Origin: Teredinibacter franksiae
GTDB taxonomy: Bacteria > Pseudomonadota > Gammaproteobacteria > Pseudomonadales > Cellvibrionaceae
Reading direction: 5' to 3'
Length of the DNA: 64,000 nucleotides
Assembly (NCBI RefSeq): GCF_014218805.1
Contig: NZ_JACJUV010000008.1
Span: 62,001 to 126,000, forward strand
Below the pieces are notes generated by a model that was not told the origin of the DNA, made no database searches, and saw only the letters and a program-made list of their open reading frames with translations. This document shows, piece after piece, positions 19,003 through 28,977 of the stretch. The position numbers and the translations under genes were made by a program. Numbering within the stretch: the stretch's first letter is position 1; the number at the start of each line of letters is the position of its first letter.

Positions 19003-20400
19003 TTATTCATTATTTTCTGTAAACAAATAAACTGTATTATCTGTATTGGAAAAACTACTAATGTAAATATTGTTCTCTATATCAAACCAAAGTGAATTAA
19101 ACAGACCGATATCACCGGCTTCATCCACTCGCTGTTTAAACCAACTCATATTCGTTAAATCAAGACGAGCTAGCTTCAAATTAAAAAGGTCACGCTGCCC
19201 GCCTATACCATAAGATTCTGTTTCATAGTAGGCAATCGCGGGGCTACCTAAATTATCGAACGCCAATTCAGTATGACCCCCAATCTTTGTTGCTTCATCA
19301 ACCGTATGGACCGTCCATTCACCTTCCGAATAGACGGCATAACGCAGTGCGTACCCGTCGTCTTCGGTATAACTTAAATGCTCAGTACACTCTCCTATAG
19401 AATAGGCAACGCCCAATTCGCCTTCTGGAGAGATGGCGGCGGATATATCAGTAATAAAACAGCCTTTGTCGACCCACTCACTTTGCCACAGTCCATTAAC
19501 TGTACGCGCGACGCGCAGGCCATGTTCGTTGTAATTAATTTCTCTTGCACCGTAAAAAATAACAGGGCTATCATCCATGTCTACAACCAAACTGTTATGG
19601 TAACCCACCGCATTTTGGTAATTTGTTGTCGCATAGTCATTGCCTTCTACATGCTCTTCGCTGGCAATATCAAAACTATCCAGCGCCCCAGCAGGTTTTT
19701 GCACATAAAGCACATCAGGATGTAGGGCGTTATTAGAATCACAGCCCTCCCAAAAAAATTGAAATGCGATATGCACATTGCCATTGCTATCGATAGCTAG
19801 GCTTGGGTAATCGCCCGCATCGCCATCAGTATATGCGGGGTTTCTCGACCCAGAATAGCCAATAGCACCTACGTATTCTTGCCACGCGCTATCACCAGTG
19901 GCCTTCACTGCAAGCATGGTGTCGGATTGCTGTGTATTACAGTGCGCAACATTGCCACCCCTATAGGCCGTATATAAAGTATTATTGTTATCGATTGCCA
20001 CCTCAAACTCGAGGGTATTATCTAAGGTCACAATGTCGCTAGTGGATACAAGGCTCTCGCCCTCCGGGGCTTCCGTATCCCAGACCAAATGCCTTAGGGT
20101 ATATTCAACAGGAAGATTAGGTTGCTCCTCTGAGACTTCATGCGCATCCACAAAATAGACAAAATGAAGCAAACTCTCCGATAGTTTGTCTGCAACTGCG
20201 ATAACATTTGTACTGAGCAAACCACCTTTGGTTACCGCAATAATTTTGGTTTTTACCCACGGTGATTTTACCAACTCCGGTTCAACTTCCTTTTTATCTC
20301 TATTTGACCGGCCTCCACATCCTGCAGTTACAATTACGACTGAAAGCAGTACCAAAGCTAGCGTGCTTATTTTACTAAAACTGTGGTTAATCCGGCGCAT
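19003..20400 (-). CDS. Propeller-like lipoprotein of unknown function
   Basis: A 465-residue lipoprotein; the signal ends in TAGC (Cys27). I do not recognise a named family. The mature part carries spaced strand motifs of one kind: SLAIDSNGNVHIAFQ, SLVVDMDDSPVIFYG, AAISPEGELGVAYS, ELAFDNLGSPAIAYYE, SLWFDIENNIYISSF. This is the pattern of beta-propeller blades. A surface-exposed binding propeller is therefore a reasonable guess. The ATG at 20400 has AGAGAGG 7 bases upstream and overlaps the end of the preceding gene by 14 bases, so it is translationally coupled to the large TPR protein. Confidence 0.7.
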   Translation of the reverse strand: MRRINHSFSKISTLALVLLSVVIVTAGCGGRSNRDKKEVEPELVKSPWVKTKIIAVTKGGLLSTNVIAVADKLSESLLHFVYFVDAHEVSEEQPNLPVEYTLRHLVWDTEAPEGESLVSTSDIVTLDNTLEFEVAIDNNNTLYTAYRGGNVAHCNTQQSDTMLAVKATGDSAWQEYVGAIGYSGSRNPAYTDGDAGDYPSLAIDSNGNVHIAFQFFWEGCDSNNALHPDVLYVQKPAGALDSFDIASEEHVEGNDYATTNYQNAVGYHNSLVVDMDDSPVIFYGAREINYNEHGLRVARTVNGLWQSEWVDKGCFITDISAAISPEGELGVAYSIGECTEHLSYTEDDGYALRYAVYSEGEWTVHTVDEATKIGGHTELAFDNLGSPAIAYYETESYGIGGQRDLFNLKLARLDLTNMSWFKQRVDEAGDIGLFNSLWFDIENNIYISSFSNTDNTVYLFTENNE

Positions 20401-23400
20401 TGAAAAACCTCTCTGCACGAGAAATTATAAGGACGGTATCTTCTTTTTTCTTTAACCCAATACGCTTACTGTATAGCCCGTTGGCGTAATCTTTATAACC
20501 GTAGTGATAGTAAAGACCCGCAAGATTAACAGCGGCCGAATAATTAGATTTATCTATGTCTAAAGATTTCTGCAGAGAATCCCGCGCAAGCCTATCGTGC
20601 CCCATGTCCATATACACAGCGCCCATCACTGAGTAAACCTCTGAACGACGTTTACTGCCAAGCTTTCGTGTATCTTCAAGTAGGGTTTTGGCAATAACTA
20701 ATGTTTGCCCTAGATCCCCGCGCTGCCTATATTTATTCGCCAATGCCAAAAGCAAGTCGACATCACCAGGGTCTCTATACAGGGAGTCAAATATCGCTCT
20801 AAATTCCGTATCCTTTAATGTTTCAAGACCAATTTGAGTTTGCTTTTGACGTTGAGAGAACGACGCGTTCCGAACAAAAGAGCGCTCCGCTTCAATGTCG
20901 TATGTGGATATTTGTCTATCTAATGGCTTAGTGCGCCTTGCAATATCTTCGCCCGTTTTAAGGTACTGAGCGGCTTCATTTCTGTATTCAAGCGCCTTTT
21001 CCGCTATTATCTGCTTGTATTGAGATATTTCATCCGATGTAAAACCTTCAGGCTGGGGCGCGCCCTCCAAGAAACGTGCATATTCCAAATTTATTTCATA
21101 AATTCGGTAGCAGGCCAAAACTGACCAGCGCGGTGACTTAAAATTAATTGCCGTTATAAAGTCATCCTGGAGCTGCTCTTGTAGTTGGGTTTTTGATTCT
21201 ACAATACGGTTATCTATTTGAGCTCCTAGCTTTACTTTCATATAGCGATCGTAAGATCGAAAAGCCAATGCATAAGCGGTTCTACCTAAAGGCTCATAAT
21301 ATTCAGATGGAACCTTACCCTGAGCTGACATTTTTCTGGCGTTTTTGAGATACTGCAACGTCGGCCCGCTTCTGCCAGTGTAGTACGATAACTCTGCACC
21401 CAGTGCAGCAAGGGTACCCGTATTCAAAGCGCGTTTATTTTTTGCCAATACACGATAAGCTTGTTCTCTCTCACCTAGCTCATCATGTGATGCTATTAGC
21501 GCGAGCACTATTTGTTCACGAAATTTGTTATCTATCTTGTAATTATTCAATACCTTGTTGTAATTACTTATTGCGAGAGAGTTTTGTTTCAAATTCCCTC
21601 TAATCTGTGCAGCTTGGAATAGAAAATCCTTTGAATTTACAGATTTTGGGAATTGTAAAACATACTGCTCTAGGTAGTCTGCAAGTACACGATAGTTAGC
21701 TGTCGTTAACGATAAATCGATAAGTGCTCTTAATGCGTTTTCTGCATGTTCTGTTCCGCTAAAACGACTAGCGATACTCTGACCAGCGACGTGCATACTT
21801 TCTATATCACCATGCTCTTCGCTGGAGACAAACAAGGCATTAAGCGCTTGTATACCCAAACCTGCCGTTTTGTTGCTATCCGCAAAATTAATCAGCTTTT
21901 CTTTCCCTGAATCCCAATCGTTAATCGAACCGACGACCATTTCCTGAATTATTTTCGACTGAGCGGCTTTACTTACTTTCGCAATATTCTGTTTTACACC
22001 GCTATCAAGGCCAGGGATCTCGGCTATATCCTGCTCGAGATCCATCAACGCGTCATAGTTTTCCGTTGTGTTCAATGAATCCATTATGAGTTCAACTGCA
22101 GCTTTGGCATTGCTTCCCTTCGGATATTTTTTTACGAAAGCTGAAAACTCCTCTACAGCCGCTTGAAACTCCCCTTTGTCGTACTGAATACGAGCAATGT
22201 TAAATAGGATATCCTCAGATTTACTCGAACTAGGGTAAAGGCCAACGTATGTTTGACCAACATCGCGTAATCCATCTTGAGAGAAAGCTATCTCGTAATG
22301 ATTTAAATCTCCTATATTGTTTAGTGCAGTGTAATAAGCGGCAGCAGCGCTATACAAAGGATCGTGCCTTACCTTTGGGTCCGATATAGTTGATGCAATC
22401 GTTTCGTAAACTTTCCCCGCACGAGTGTGATCACCTGATGAAAATAAACTTTCTGCATAGTTGATCTGTATTTCTGCGTATTTTGGGCTTTCATCAAAAA
22501 AGTCCAAATACTTCTTATACACAGAAGCAGCAACTCTGTAGTCGTCAACTTCATTGGTTTTCTTTGCATTGTTATGCAAGCGAGTAGCGACATCACGGGC
22601 ATAGAGTTCGTACACTGTCATTAACTCCACTTTTTTGGATTCATCCATATGTACCGAATACCGAACTTGATCCAATGCCTTCACAATTAATACAATATCG
22701 TTTTCTGAACCTCCAAAGTTTTTTGACTCCAATAAACAAGTGTACAAATTTTCCAAATAATGAAGAAGTTTAGTGCCATCAGACTGCATGGCGGATAGCT
22801 CACGATAAATGTATGATGCGTTGTCCCACTTGTGCTTAATCATGTAGCGATTGGCAAGCTTTTCTAAAACCAAAATATATGATTGTCGTGACCAAGCAAT
22901 CTTTTTAAAATAAGCAGAATCATCGCCTGGTTTAGTATCCTTATAAACTTGACTGTAGGTAAATGCCATGTCAGCGAGCGCCTCTAGACGAATATCCACA
23001 CGATTATAGGTGTCTACATCTACTGTCGAAGGTGCGTCTTTGTTGGCCACTGATTTTTCAAAAAGACTTAATGCTTGTGCATAATTTCGCTTGTTTATAT
23101 GTACCCACGCAAGCTTATACCGAGCAATCACTATGGCGGAACTCTTAGGGTATTGAAGAACACGTTGGTAATAACCAAGTGCTTGATCGATATTTTTGTC
23201 CTGGTAGGCGTGGTCTCCCAACAGTAAGAGTGATTCTGGAACAAACTCGCTTAGGGGGTACGTCTTTAGAATTTCCTCATACTGCTCGACCATATCAGTA
23301 TACTTCCCTAGCTCACGAAACTCGTGAGCTAGGAAGAAATGAACTTTGTCAAGATATTCAAAATCTGGAAAATGACTAATGATTTGCAAGTAGGTTTCAA

Positions 23401-23866
23401 CGGCCTTTTCTTTCAAACCCGCAGCTTCAATACTGCTTATTTCCCGTACCTTTCCACGCTCCCCCATCTCTAGTCTACGAAGAAAGAAAACAACACGAGA
23501 TTTTTCTGCATAGAGCTCCGCTAACCGAATATATAACTCTGGCAGAAATGGCTTACCGTGAGATTTCGATATTAGGTCCTTAGTGTTTGTTATTGCATGG
23601 TCCAAGTTGCTTTTATCAAGCTCAAAACGTCGAATAAGAATATCGTCTTCAACAGTCTTGGCCTCGCGCTTGAATCCATATTTGCTCGATTCACTTTCTT
23701 CTTCCTGCAATGACTCAAAGATTGGCTCTACTTCTGATGGGTTAGCTTTACCTATAAACGGCAGGAAAGAACATGATGTAATGCCAAATGCGAAACCCGC
23801 TATCATCATAGCTTTTACTAAAGGCTGAAAACGGTTAACGATGGAGGTTTCAAGTATATATTTCAT
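20387..23866 (-). CDS. Very large TPR lipoprotein of the motor operon
   Basis: A 1159-residue envelope protein: signal with lipobox-like ITSC (about Cys32), an acidic stretch, then helical TPR-type repeats over nearly all the rest. Examples are FLPELYIRLAELYAEKSRVV, ALGYYQRVLQYPKSSAIV, AQALSLFEKSVAN, AAVEEFSAFVKKYPKGSNA and LARDSLQKSLDIDKSNYSAAVNLAGLYYHYG. It resembles the large TPR proteins of the Myxococcus Glt apparatus in architecture only. The ATG at 23866 overlaps the stop of the upstream gene (ATGA) and has GGGAGG upstream. Probably a periplasmic or outer-membrane scaffold. Confidence 0.75.
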   Translation of the reverse strand: MKYILETSIVNRFQPLVKAMMIAGFAFGITSCSFLPFIGKANPSEVEPIFESLQEEESESSKYGFKREAKTVEDDILIRRFELDKSNLDHAITNTKDLISKSHGKPFLPELYIRLAELYAEKSRVVFFLRRLEMGERGKVREISSIEAAGLKEKAVETYLQIISHFPDFEYLDKVHFFLAHEFRELGKYTDMVEQYEEILKTYPLSEFVPESLLLLGDHAYQDKNIDQALGYYQRVLQYPKSSAIVIARYKLAWVHINKRNYAQALSLFEKSVANKDAPSTVDVDTYNRVDIRLEALADMAFTYSQVYKDTKPGDDSAYFKKIAWSRQSYILVLEKLANRYMIKHKWDNASYIYRELSAMQSDGTKLLHYLENLYTCLLESKNFGGSENDIVLIVKALDQVRYSVHMDESKKVELMTVYELYARDVATRLHNNAKKTNEVDDYRVAASVYKKYLDFFDESPKYAEIQINYAESLFSSGDHTRAGKVYETIASTISDPKVRHDPLYSAAAAYYTALNNIGDLNHYEIAFSQDGLRDVGQTYVGLYPSSSKSEDILFNIARIQYDKGEFQAAVEEFSAFVKKYPKGSNAKAAVELIMDSLNTTENYDALMDLEQDIAEIPGLDSGVKQNIAKVSKAAQSKIIQEMVVGSINDWDSGKEKLINFADSNKTAGLGIQALNALFVSSEEHGDIESMHVAGQSIASRFSGTEHAENALRALIDLSLTTANYRVLADYLEQYVLQFPKSVNSKDFLFQAAQIRGNLKQNSLAISNYNKVLNNYKIDNKFREQIVLALIASHDELGEREQAYRVLAKNKRALNTGTLAALGAELSYYTGRSGPTLQYLKNARKMSAQGKVPSEYYEPLGRTAYALAFRSYDRYMKVKLGAQIDNRIVESKTQLQEQLQDDFITAINFKSPRWSVLACYRIYEINLEYARFLEGAPQPEGFTSDEISQYKQIIAEKALEYRNEAAQYLKTGEDIARRTKPLDRQISTYDIEAERSFVRNASFSQRQKQTQIGLETLKDTEFRAIFDSLYRDPGDVDLLLALANKYRQRGDLGQTLVIAKTLLEDTRKLGSKRRSEVYSVMGAVYMDMGHDRLARDSLQKSLDIDKSNYSAAVNLAGLYYHYGYKDYANGLYSKRIGLKKKEDTVLIISRAERFFNAPD

Positions 23867-25398
23867 TTGAAAAAAACCTCCCACTCTTGTTCATTGTTAC
23901 ACTCGTCCGATAAATGAACTTTGTAGTCATCAAACTCGTCGCTCCAAAATTCACCTTGAAACTGATAGACAACCTTACCCTTATAGGAACTGCTCGCCGA
24001 TTTTTCTGGTTTAGCTTCTCGATACCTTAGGTCGCTGGCGCTCTGATACTGATCGACACCTGACTCATAGCGAACCAAATTTATGTTTTCTTCGTATTCC
24101 AACAAAAGGTTCGCTAAGCGTTCGTACTCGCGATCTACATTAAGCCTGAGACGCTTTGCTGACTGTTCAAGCTTTAGTGTATATGTCGCGCTCAAGTGGT
24201 TGTGCAGCGCTTGATCATCTAATGTCTGTAGTAATACAGTTTCGGTTTCGAGTAAGCGAACAAATGCCCACTGACGTTTAATCGATTCATCGTTAAGAAT
24301 TAGATATAAGATGGTTTTCGTTTCTGGATCGGCTGCAAGCTTGCGATCGTATACTGCGTCCAATGCTTTTTGATAGCGCGCATAGAAAGCGTCAACTGTA
24401 GACAACGTTGACTCATATTTACACAAGCTTTTGTAAATTAGCGATTTCAATATGAACATTTCTGGAGTGAAAAATCGCCTGAAGTCCGGTGCTTCAAACG
24501 CATAGAGCAACCCCATAGCACGCTGAGGTTTATTTAGCTTATATTGGTTCCACGCTCGCTCTAATAAAAAGGAGGCCTGCTCGCTTACCGGCGTTTTTAT
24601 CGCCTTGTAATGCTCAATTGCCTTTTGATGTTCGGACCTTTCAAAAAGCAATCTTGCGCTAGTCCAATGCGCTGTGTCCACTAGCGTTGCATCAACATTC
24701 GGTAGCGCCAATAGAGATTCCAAGAGCGTTAACGCTGAATCTATTTCATTTTTTCGCGTTTGCTCTACAGCATGTTGATATAGATAGCTAGCATAATAAA
24801 TTGAGTCACGCGGGATACTACCAAAATGTCCTTCAGCCCATTCAGCATGCCCATTGCGAGTATCGTATATACCCTGGTGGTAATGAACCATTGCGGCGAG
24901 ATCGTCATCAACAAATCCGTAGTCTGTGCTATTTAGCGCTTGGGCTATTAGCATCTCCTGATCAAATGGTTGATTTCTTGAGAGATTATCGAAATAACTC
25001 AATATATAGACTACGATTTTGGTGTTTGGTTTACTTGTAACTATTTTGGTGAAAGTATCTACCGCTGCGTGTGAAAATCCTAGTTTTTCCAGGGAAACGC
25101 CGTAGAAAAAATTTGCCCATTCATAATTCTCATCTCCTGCATTTGCAACAGACATGTAGTGATAAAATCCACCAAGAGATTCTTTATAGTTCTTTCTATT
25201 AAAACTGTCATAACCGACTTTAAAAAGAGCCTTCTTTTCTTCGTCGAGTTTTTCCTGCTCATCAATAGTAAGTTCCATCACCTGTTCTGGCTGTTGATAT
25301 TCTGTCTCAACAAGCGTCTCTTGGCTATGCGCAGATGACGCCACCAAAAAGCTTAGCGCTAACAGAAAACAAATACTTAAATCATTACTTTTACACAT
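23863..25398 (-). CDS. Exported TPR-repeat protein
   Basis: A 511-residue protein with a Sec signal peptide (residues 1-26, cleavage after SSAHS) and helical repeats in the middle: KALFKVGYDSFNRKNYKESLGGFYHYM, YGVSLEKLGFSHAAVDTFTKIV, HWTSARLLFERSEHQKAIEHYK. A C-terminal segment ends EWEVFFK. It starts 7 bases after the outer-membrane barrel gene and is coupled by ATGA to the giant TPR gene. Most likely a periplasmic partner bridging the TonB-like protein and the outer-membrane parts. No enzymatic motif is present. Confidence 0.73.
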   Translation of the reverse strand: MCKSNDLSICFLLALSFLVASSAHSQETLVETEYQQPEQVMELTIDEQEKLDEEKKALFKVGYDSFNRKNYKESLGGFYHYMSVANAGDENYEWANFFYGVSLEKLGFSHAAVDTFTKIVTSKPNTKIVVYILSYFDNLSRNQPFDQEMLIAQALNSTDYGFVDDDLAAMVHYHQGIYDTRNGHAEWAEGHFGSIPRDSIYYASYLYQHAVEQTRKNEIDSALTLLESLLALPNVDATLVDTAHWTSARLLFERSEHQKAIEHYKAIKTPVSEQASFLLERAWNQYKLNKPQRAMGLLYAFEAPDFRRFFTPEMFILKSLIYKSLCKYESTLSTVDAFYARYQKALDAVYDRKLAADPETKTILYLILNDESIKRQWAFVRLLETETVLLQTLDDQALHNHLSATYTLKLEQSAKRLRLNVDREYERLANLLLEYEENINLVRYESGVDQYQSASDLRYREAKPEKSASSSYKGKVVYQFQGEFWSDEFDDYKVHLSDECNNEQEWEVFFK

Positions 25399-25404
25399 GA
25401 CTCT

Positions 25405-26112
25405 TTACTTCAGATAGTTGTAAATAGAGCTATCTTCACCTTCGGTTTTATTGAAAGAACCAAAGCCATCGAATCGATAATTGAATCCAACACCAAGATA
25501 AATTGAACTTTCTACCGAACTCTCTTTAAATATAAAAATATCTTTAAGATCCAAGCTAATGTTAAATGACTTGTTTATAAAGTACTTTCTACCAACTCCG
25601 GCACTTAAGGTAAGCGCCGACTCCTGCTCATTATCACCGTAACTGAGCATTTTTTTGTAAGTAGCTATTCCTGTTCCAAACGAAACATACGTTTCATTAT
25701 TGACAACATGTTTATTCCAAACAGAGTCTTTACCATAGCTCGGCTTTATCATAAAACTTGTTTCAAAATGGCTAGTAATTTCGTCGAATGTAGAAGGTGT
25801 TACGCCAAAGTTTTCTTCCAAATCTCGCTTAATATCGCGCTCATTATTCAGCATATAGCTTGCGCGTATAACCTCCCATGCATAGTTTTCACTAAAATGA
25901 TGAATATAGTTAAACGACACCGGAAAAACTTCATAAAAGTTGTCATCAGGTAAATGTCCTATCGAAAACCCTATTTCGTTTTTTCGGTCAAACAGTCGCT
26001 CCTGGACAATCGTAACTTCGGGCTTCGCTGAATCGGCAACATCCACACAATAAGCCGTGTTACTGATACTGAATACGACGGTTGCTAATAATAAACACCT
26101 GGAAAATAACAT
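25405..26112 (-). CDS. Outer-membrane beta-barrel protein (OMP_myx_plus type)
   Basis: A 235-residue protein with a signal peptide (cleavage near AYC/VDV), then PEVTIVQERLFDRKNEIGFSIGHLPDDNFYEVFPVSF and HHFSENYAWEVIRASY. This is the start pattern of the family of small beta-barrel proteins found beside gliding/AgmX clusters. Amphipathic strands run to the end, with a penultimate barrel strand SSIYLGVGFNYRFDGFG. The ATG has AAGGA 8 bases upstream. Its place between the AgmX/PglI-like gene and the TPR genes supports a role as the outer-membrane element of the same complex. Confidence 0.78.
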   Translation of the reverse strand: MLFSRCLLLATVVFSISNTAYCVDVADSAKPEVTIVQERLFDRKNEIGFSIGHLPDDNFYEVFPVSFNYIHHFSENYAWEVIRASYMLNNERDIKRDLEENFGVTPSTFDEITSHFETSFMIKPSYGKDSVWNKHVVNNETYVSFGTGIATYKKMLSYGDNEQESALTLSAGVGRKYFINKSFNISLDLKDIFIFKESSVESSIYLGVGFNYRFDGFGSFNKTEGEDSSIYNYLK

Positions 26113-26123
26113 CTATCGATTCC

Positions 26124-28592
26124 TTAGAATGACACTGAATCAAAAATGAATGGGAACGATACAAATACAGAACCCCCTGATGGTTTAGGGAACTCCCAAC
26201 TTTTTACCGCTGCTTTAATACAGGAATGAATATCGTTGGAGCGAAGAGATGACGTTTTAATGTTGACCTCGCCCACACGTCCAGACGAAAGTACTTTCCA
26301 CTCAAATACTGCCTTCCCCGCTAAACCCGGGTTGCTCATTAATGTTTTTTCGTAACAGTAAACAACTTCATCCATGTGAGCATCGATAACACCTTTCACT
26401 TCGTCTCGACTTAAACCACCTTTAATTTTTACGGTGCGTGTCAGTGTTGCAGAAACTCGACCACGAATATCGCGATTCCCAGTGATACCTGTTTCGAGTG
26501 CGCCAACATTACCTTCACCTGCCACTCCACCACTGCGTAAAACTTTGTTTGATCCACTGGTATTAATAAGCTCTCCAGAGGCCACTTCAATGCGAGCACC
26601 CTGCACTTTTGCTGAAAGTCCAGAGACTTTCAGTACCGCAGAGCTTTGATCTAAAGACGATACCGCATCTATGCTACTAATCTCGGCTAAAGCTTGCTTT
26701 TTTCCTTCCTGTTTATCGCTTCTAGTACCCAATGCGGCTAATAAACCTGATGATTTGACATCTCGTTTTTTAATGTTTCCACCCTTTTTACTTCCGCCGC
26801 CAGCGTTTTTTGGTTTGGGTTTCGCTGATGTTGGTTTTTTAGTTACCTTTATTTTTTTAACAGTATCCATTTTTTTTACTTTTGGTATTTTTTTGACCTC
26901 AGCAGGAGGCTTTGGTGGTGGAGTTGGTATTACTAAAGGCTGTAATTCAACTTGCGCGAACCTAGGCTCTTCTATTTTTTCCGTTTTATGGTGTGTTAGT
27001 GTATAGATAAGACTTCCCAATATTATTATTGCAATGTGGAATACAGCAGAATATTGTAAAAAATGCTTAAAATTCCTACCTTGCTCTTGAGGTATATCCG
27101 GTACCTTGCAAGCAACTCGAGCAGGAACGACACGTAAACGGTACTCATCATTTCCTGCTTTTAGGAAAATAACTTTGTCTGGCGGTAGCGTATACCGTAA
27201 TGATTTCTTTGGGCTATTAACCTGTAGTGCTTTAACGCTTTCATTTTCACTCGTATTACTGCTGTATTCGCCAATGCCAGCGGCAAAATAACGTCGCATA
27301 TAGAATATTTGACACTGGTTGTTTTTTCGATTACTTGCTATTTTTATTTTCCGCGTACCGACATGAACCGAATAACTGTCTCCAAGGTTGACATGCTCCA
27401 AGTTCCTTACCTCACCTCGATGAAATCGAGTCACCTCAATCAGTAATGGCGCATTATGGTCAATGACACCCTGTTTCCGATTGCCATTAAGCTTATCGGT
27501 AAGGGAATAAAGCGTTTCATTATCCAGTGTTGTATCGATGTCATATTCATCATCCTCGTCCTCTTCATCAAATACAGCACCACTGATAGGCCATACTACC
27601 GGTGCGTCTTTTCGATTACGTGTTTTGGTTGATTTCGCTCTTACATCGACTTGTGGAGCATTACCAGAGGCCTCCAAACTAGCAACAACCGAACGCGACT
27701 CAGTTTTCTTCCGCGATTTAACAGTATTAACTTGTTTTTTAGCTGGATCTTCGTTATCAGGAATAGTACTTTTTTTGTCTTCTAACGGTAATATAGTCCG
27801 AGTACATGGAGAATTTGGCGCTCTTGATACTCTCTTATTTTTGGTTAATCCAGTTCGGCCTGTTGTTGTGCTATCGTTTATTTTTACGTTTAGTATTCTA
27901 TCTTGCTCGTACTGCGGATGAGTTGCTTTATGATTTTCTGTCTTTTTCGATATAGACGTTATATCAGTTGATTTTTCCGAATTTAATTTTTTTGTATCCG
28001 AGTGTGTTTTACTCTTCTTTGTGCTCTTTTGATCACGAAAATGTTGTGGGTATTTTTGGCTAAACTCATCGATCAACTCTTGTCGCAAATCGTCCTTTAT
28101 CTGTAAAAGTAATTCAGCTTTAATTTTTTCCTCAATTTCTTTTCTTTGCTCGAGCGAAAAAGTACTTGTATGTTTAATTTCCGCAGGCTCGAAGGAACCA
28201 CCTGAACGCTGTAAAACCCGTTTCACCGAGGAATCATTATCAATTTTAATGTTTACATTACGCTCTTTACCCAGTATGTAATCGCCAAGCCGCCTAATAA
28301 TATTGTATTTACTTTTCGATTCTATGCTTTTATGGACAGTATCTTTTTTGGCTAGAGTTGAAGATCCACCTACCTGCTGAATATCCCACTGATTCTGTGG
28401 ATGTAATTTTTCGTTAAGGTTTACGATTACTTTTTGCTGTTTTTTAACATGTGTTACTAAGTCGCTAATGATTTGATCTTTATCATTAGCTATAGATGTG
28501 TCAATCACCCCGTGACCTTTACGCTCTAATTCTTCCAGTATTTGGTCGGTTATAGCGGGGATATTCGAAGCCGTATTGTCTCTTGATGGCAT
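26124..28592 (-). CDS. TonB-like AgmX/PglI-domain protein with FHA-like segment
   Basis: An 822-residue inner-membrane protein, the likely energy transducer of the system. Order: an N-terminal charged coiled region (residues 1-370, with KEIEEKIKAELLLQIKDDLRQEL); an FHA-like beta segment (about 379-480, HAPLLIEVTRFHRGEVRNLE to EYRLRVV); one transmembrane helix (about 512-533, FHIAIIILGSLIYTL); a Pro/Lys-rich periplasm-spanning stretch (PTPPPKPPAEVKK, about 545-620); and the AgmX/PglI C-terminal domain (about 720-822). That domain has GGLSRDEVKGVIDAHMDEVVYCYEK, AVFEWKVLSSGRVGEV and WEFPKPSGG. The layout, with a cytoplasmic sensor part and a TonB-like arm, mirrors Myxococcus gliding proteins. 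The ATG at 28592 (AGGA 8 bases upstream) is preferred over GTG 28595. Confidence 0.85.
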   Translation of the reverse strand: MPSRDNTASNIPAITDQILEELERKGHGVIDTSIANDKDQIISDLVTHVKKQQKVIVNLNEKLHPQNQWDIQQVGGSSTLAKKDTVHKSIESKSKYNIIRRLGDYILGKERNVNIKIDNDSSVKRVLQRSGGSFEPAEIKHTSTFSLEQRKEIEEKIKAELLLQIKDDLRQELIDEFSQKYPQHFRDQKSTKKSKTHSDTKKLNSEKSTDITSISKKTENHKATHPQYEQDRILNVKINDSTTTGRTGLTKNKRVSRAPNSPCTRTILPLEDKKSTIPDNEDPAKKQVNTVKSRKKTESRSVVASLEASGNAPQVDVRAKSTKTRNRKDAPVVWPISGAVFDEEDEDDEYDIDTTLDNETLYSLTDKLNGNRKQGVIDHNAPLLIEVTRFHRGEVRNLEHVNLGDSYSVHVGTRKIKIASNRKNNQCQIFYMRRYFAAGIGEYSSNTSENESVKALQVNSPKKSLRYTLPPDKVIFLKAGNDEYRLRVVPARVACKVPDIPQEQGRNFKHFLQYSAVFHIAIIILGSLIYTLTHHKTEKIEEPRFAQVELQPLVIPTPPPKPPAEVKKIPKVKKMDTVKKIKVTKKPTSAKPKPKNAGGGSKKGGNIKKRDVKSSGLLAALGTRSDKQEGKKQALAEISSIDAVSSLDQSSAVLKVSGLSAKVQGARIEVASGELINTSGSNKVLRSGGVAGEGNVGALETGITGNRDIRGRVSATLTRTVKIKGGLSRDEVKGVIDAHMDEVVYCYEKTLMSNPGLAGKAVFEWKVLSSGRVGEVNIKTSSLRSNDIHSCIKAAVKSWEFPKPSGGSVFVSFPFIFDSVSF

Positions 28593-28614
28593 CACTCAAA
28601 TCCTATACGACAAA

Positions 28615-28932
28615 TCATTTAGATAGCTTTAGGTCTGGAAGCGGTTTTGGTTCGGCCGCCTGATCTTCAAGTTCCATTTCGTGGCCATAAAAGTCGTTAA
28701 CAATTTCTTGCCGATAGCTTTTCCTTGTTTTTAACAAGGTTTTTAGCGGTGTTTTCCTTCTGTTCGTTAGATACACTGCACCCGATTTTATAGACTGCCC
28801 TTGAATATACGTATTACCAAAATCTATACGGCTTTCTTTCTGGTCATCCCCCTCTTCCGCAACAACGACGGCAGAGTATGCTGATATAAAAAACCATAAT
28901 AAAGTCAAGCATAATAGAATATGCTGTTTCAT
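28615..28932 (-). CDS. Small exported protein of the motor operon
   Basis: A 105-residue protein with a long signal peptide (MKQHILLCLTLLWFFISAYS, cleavage after about residue 26). A short mature part holds RIDFGNTYIQGQSIKSGAVYL followed by a basic helix (RKTPLKTLLKTRKSYRQEIV) and an acidic tail. Small proteins of this look sit between ExbD and AgmX-like genes in related clusters, from memory; function unknown. The ATG at 28932 has GGAGG 8 bases upstream and begins the signal, so the earlier in-frame start is rejected. Probably periplasmic. Confidence 0.72.
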   Translation of the reverse strand: MKQHILLCLTLLWFFISAYSAVVVAEEGDDQKESRIDFGNTYIQGQSIKSGAVYLTNRRKTPLKTLLKTRKSYRQEIVNDFYGHEMELEDQAAEPKPLPDLKLSK

Positions 28933-28977
28933 GATCCGAGCCTCCGAAATACCGCGATATTTGAATATTTGGGGCAA

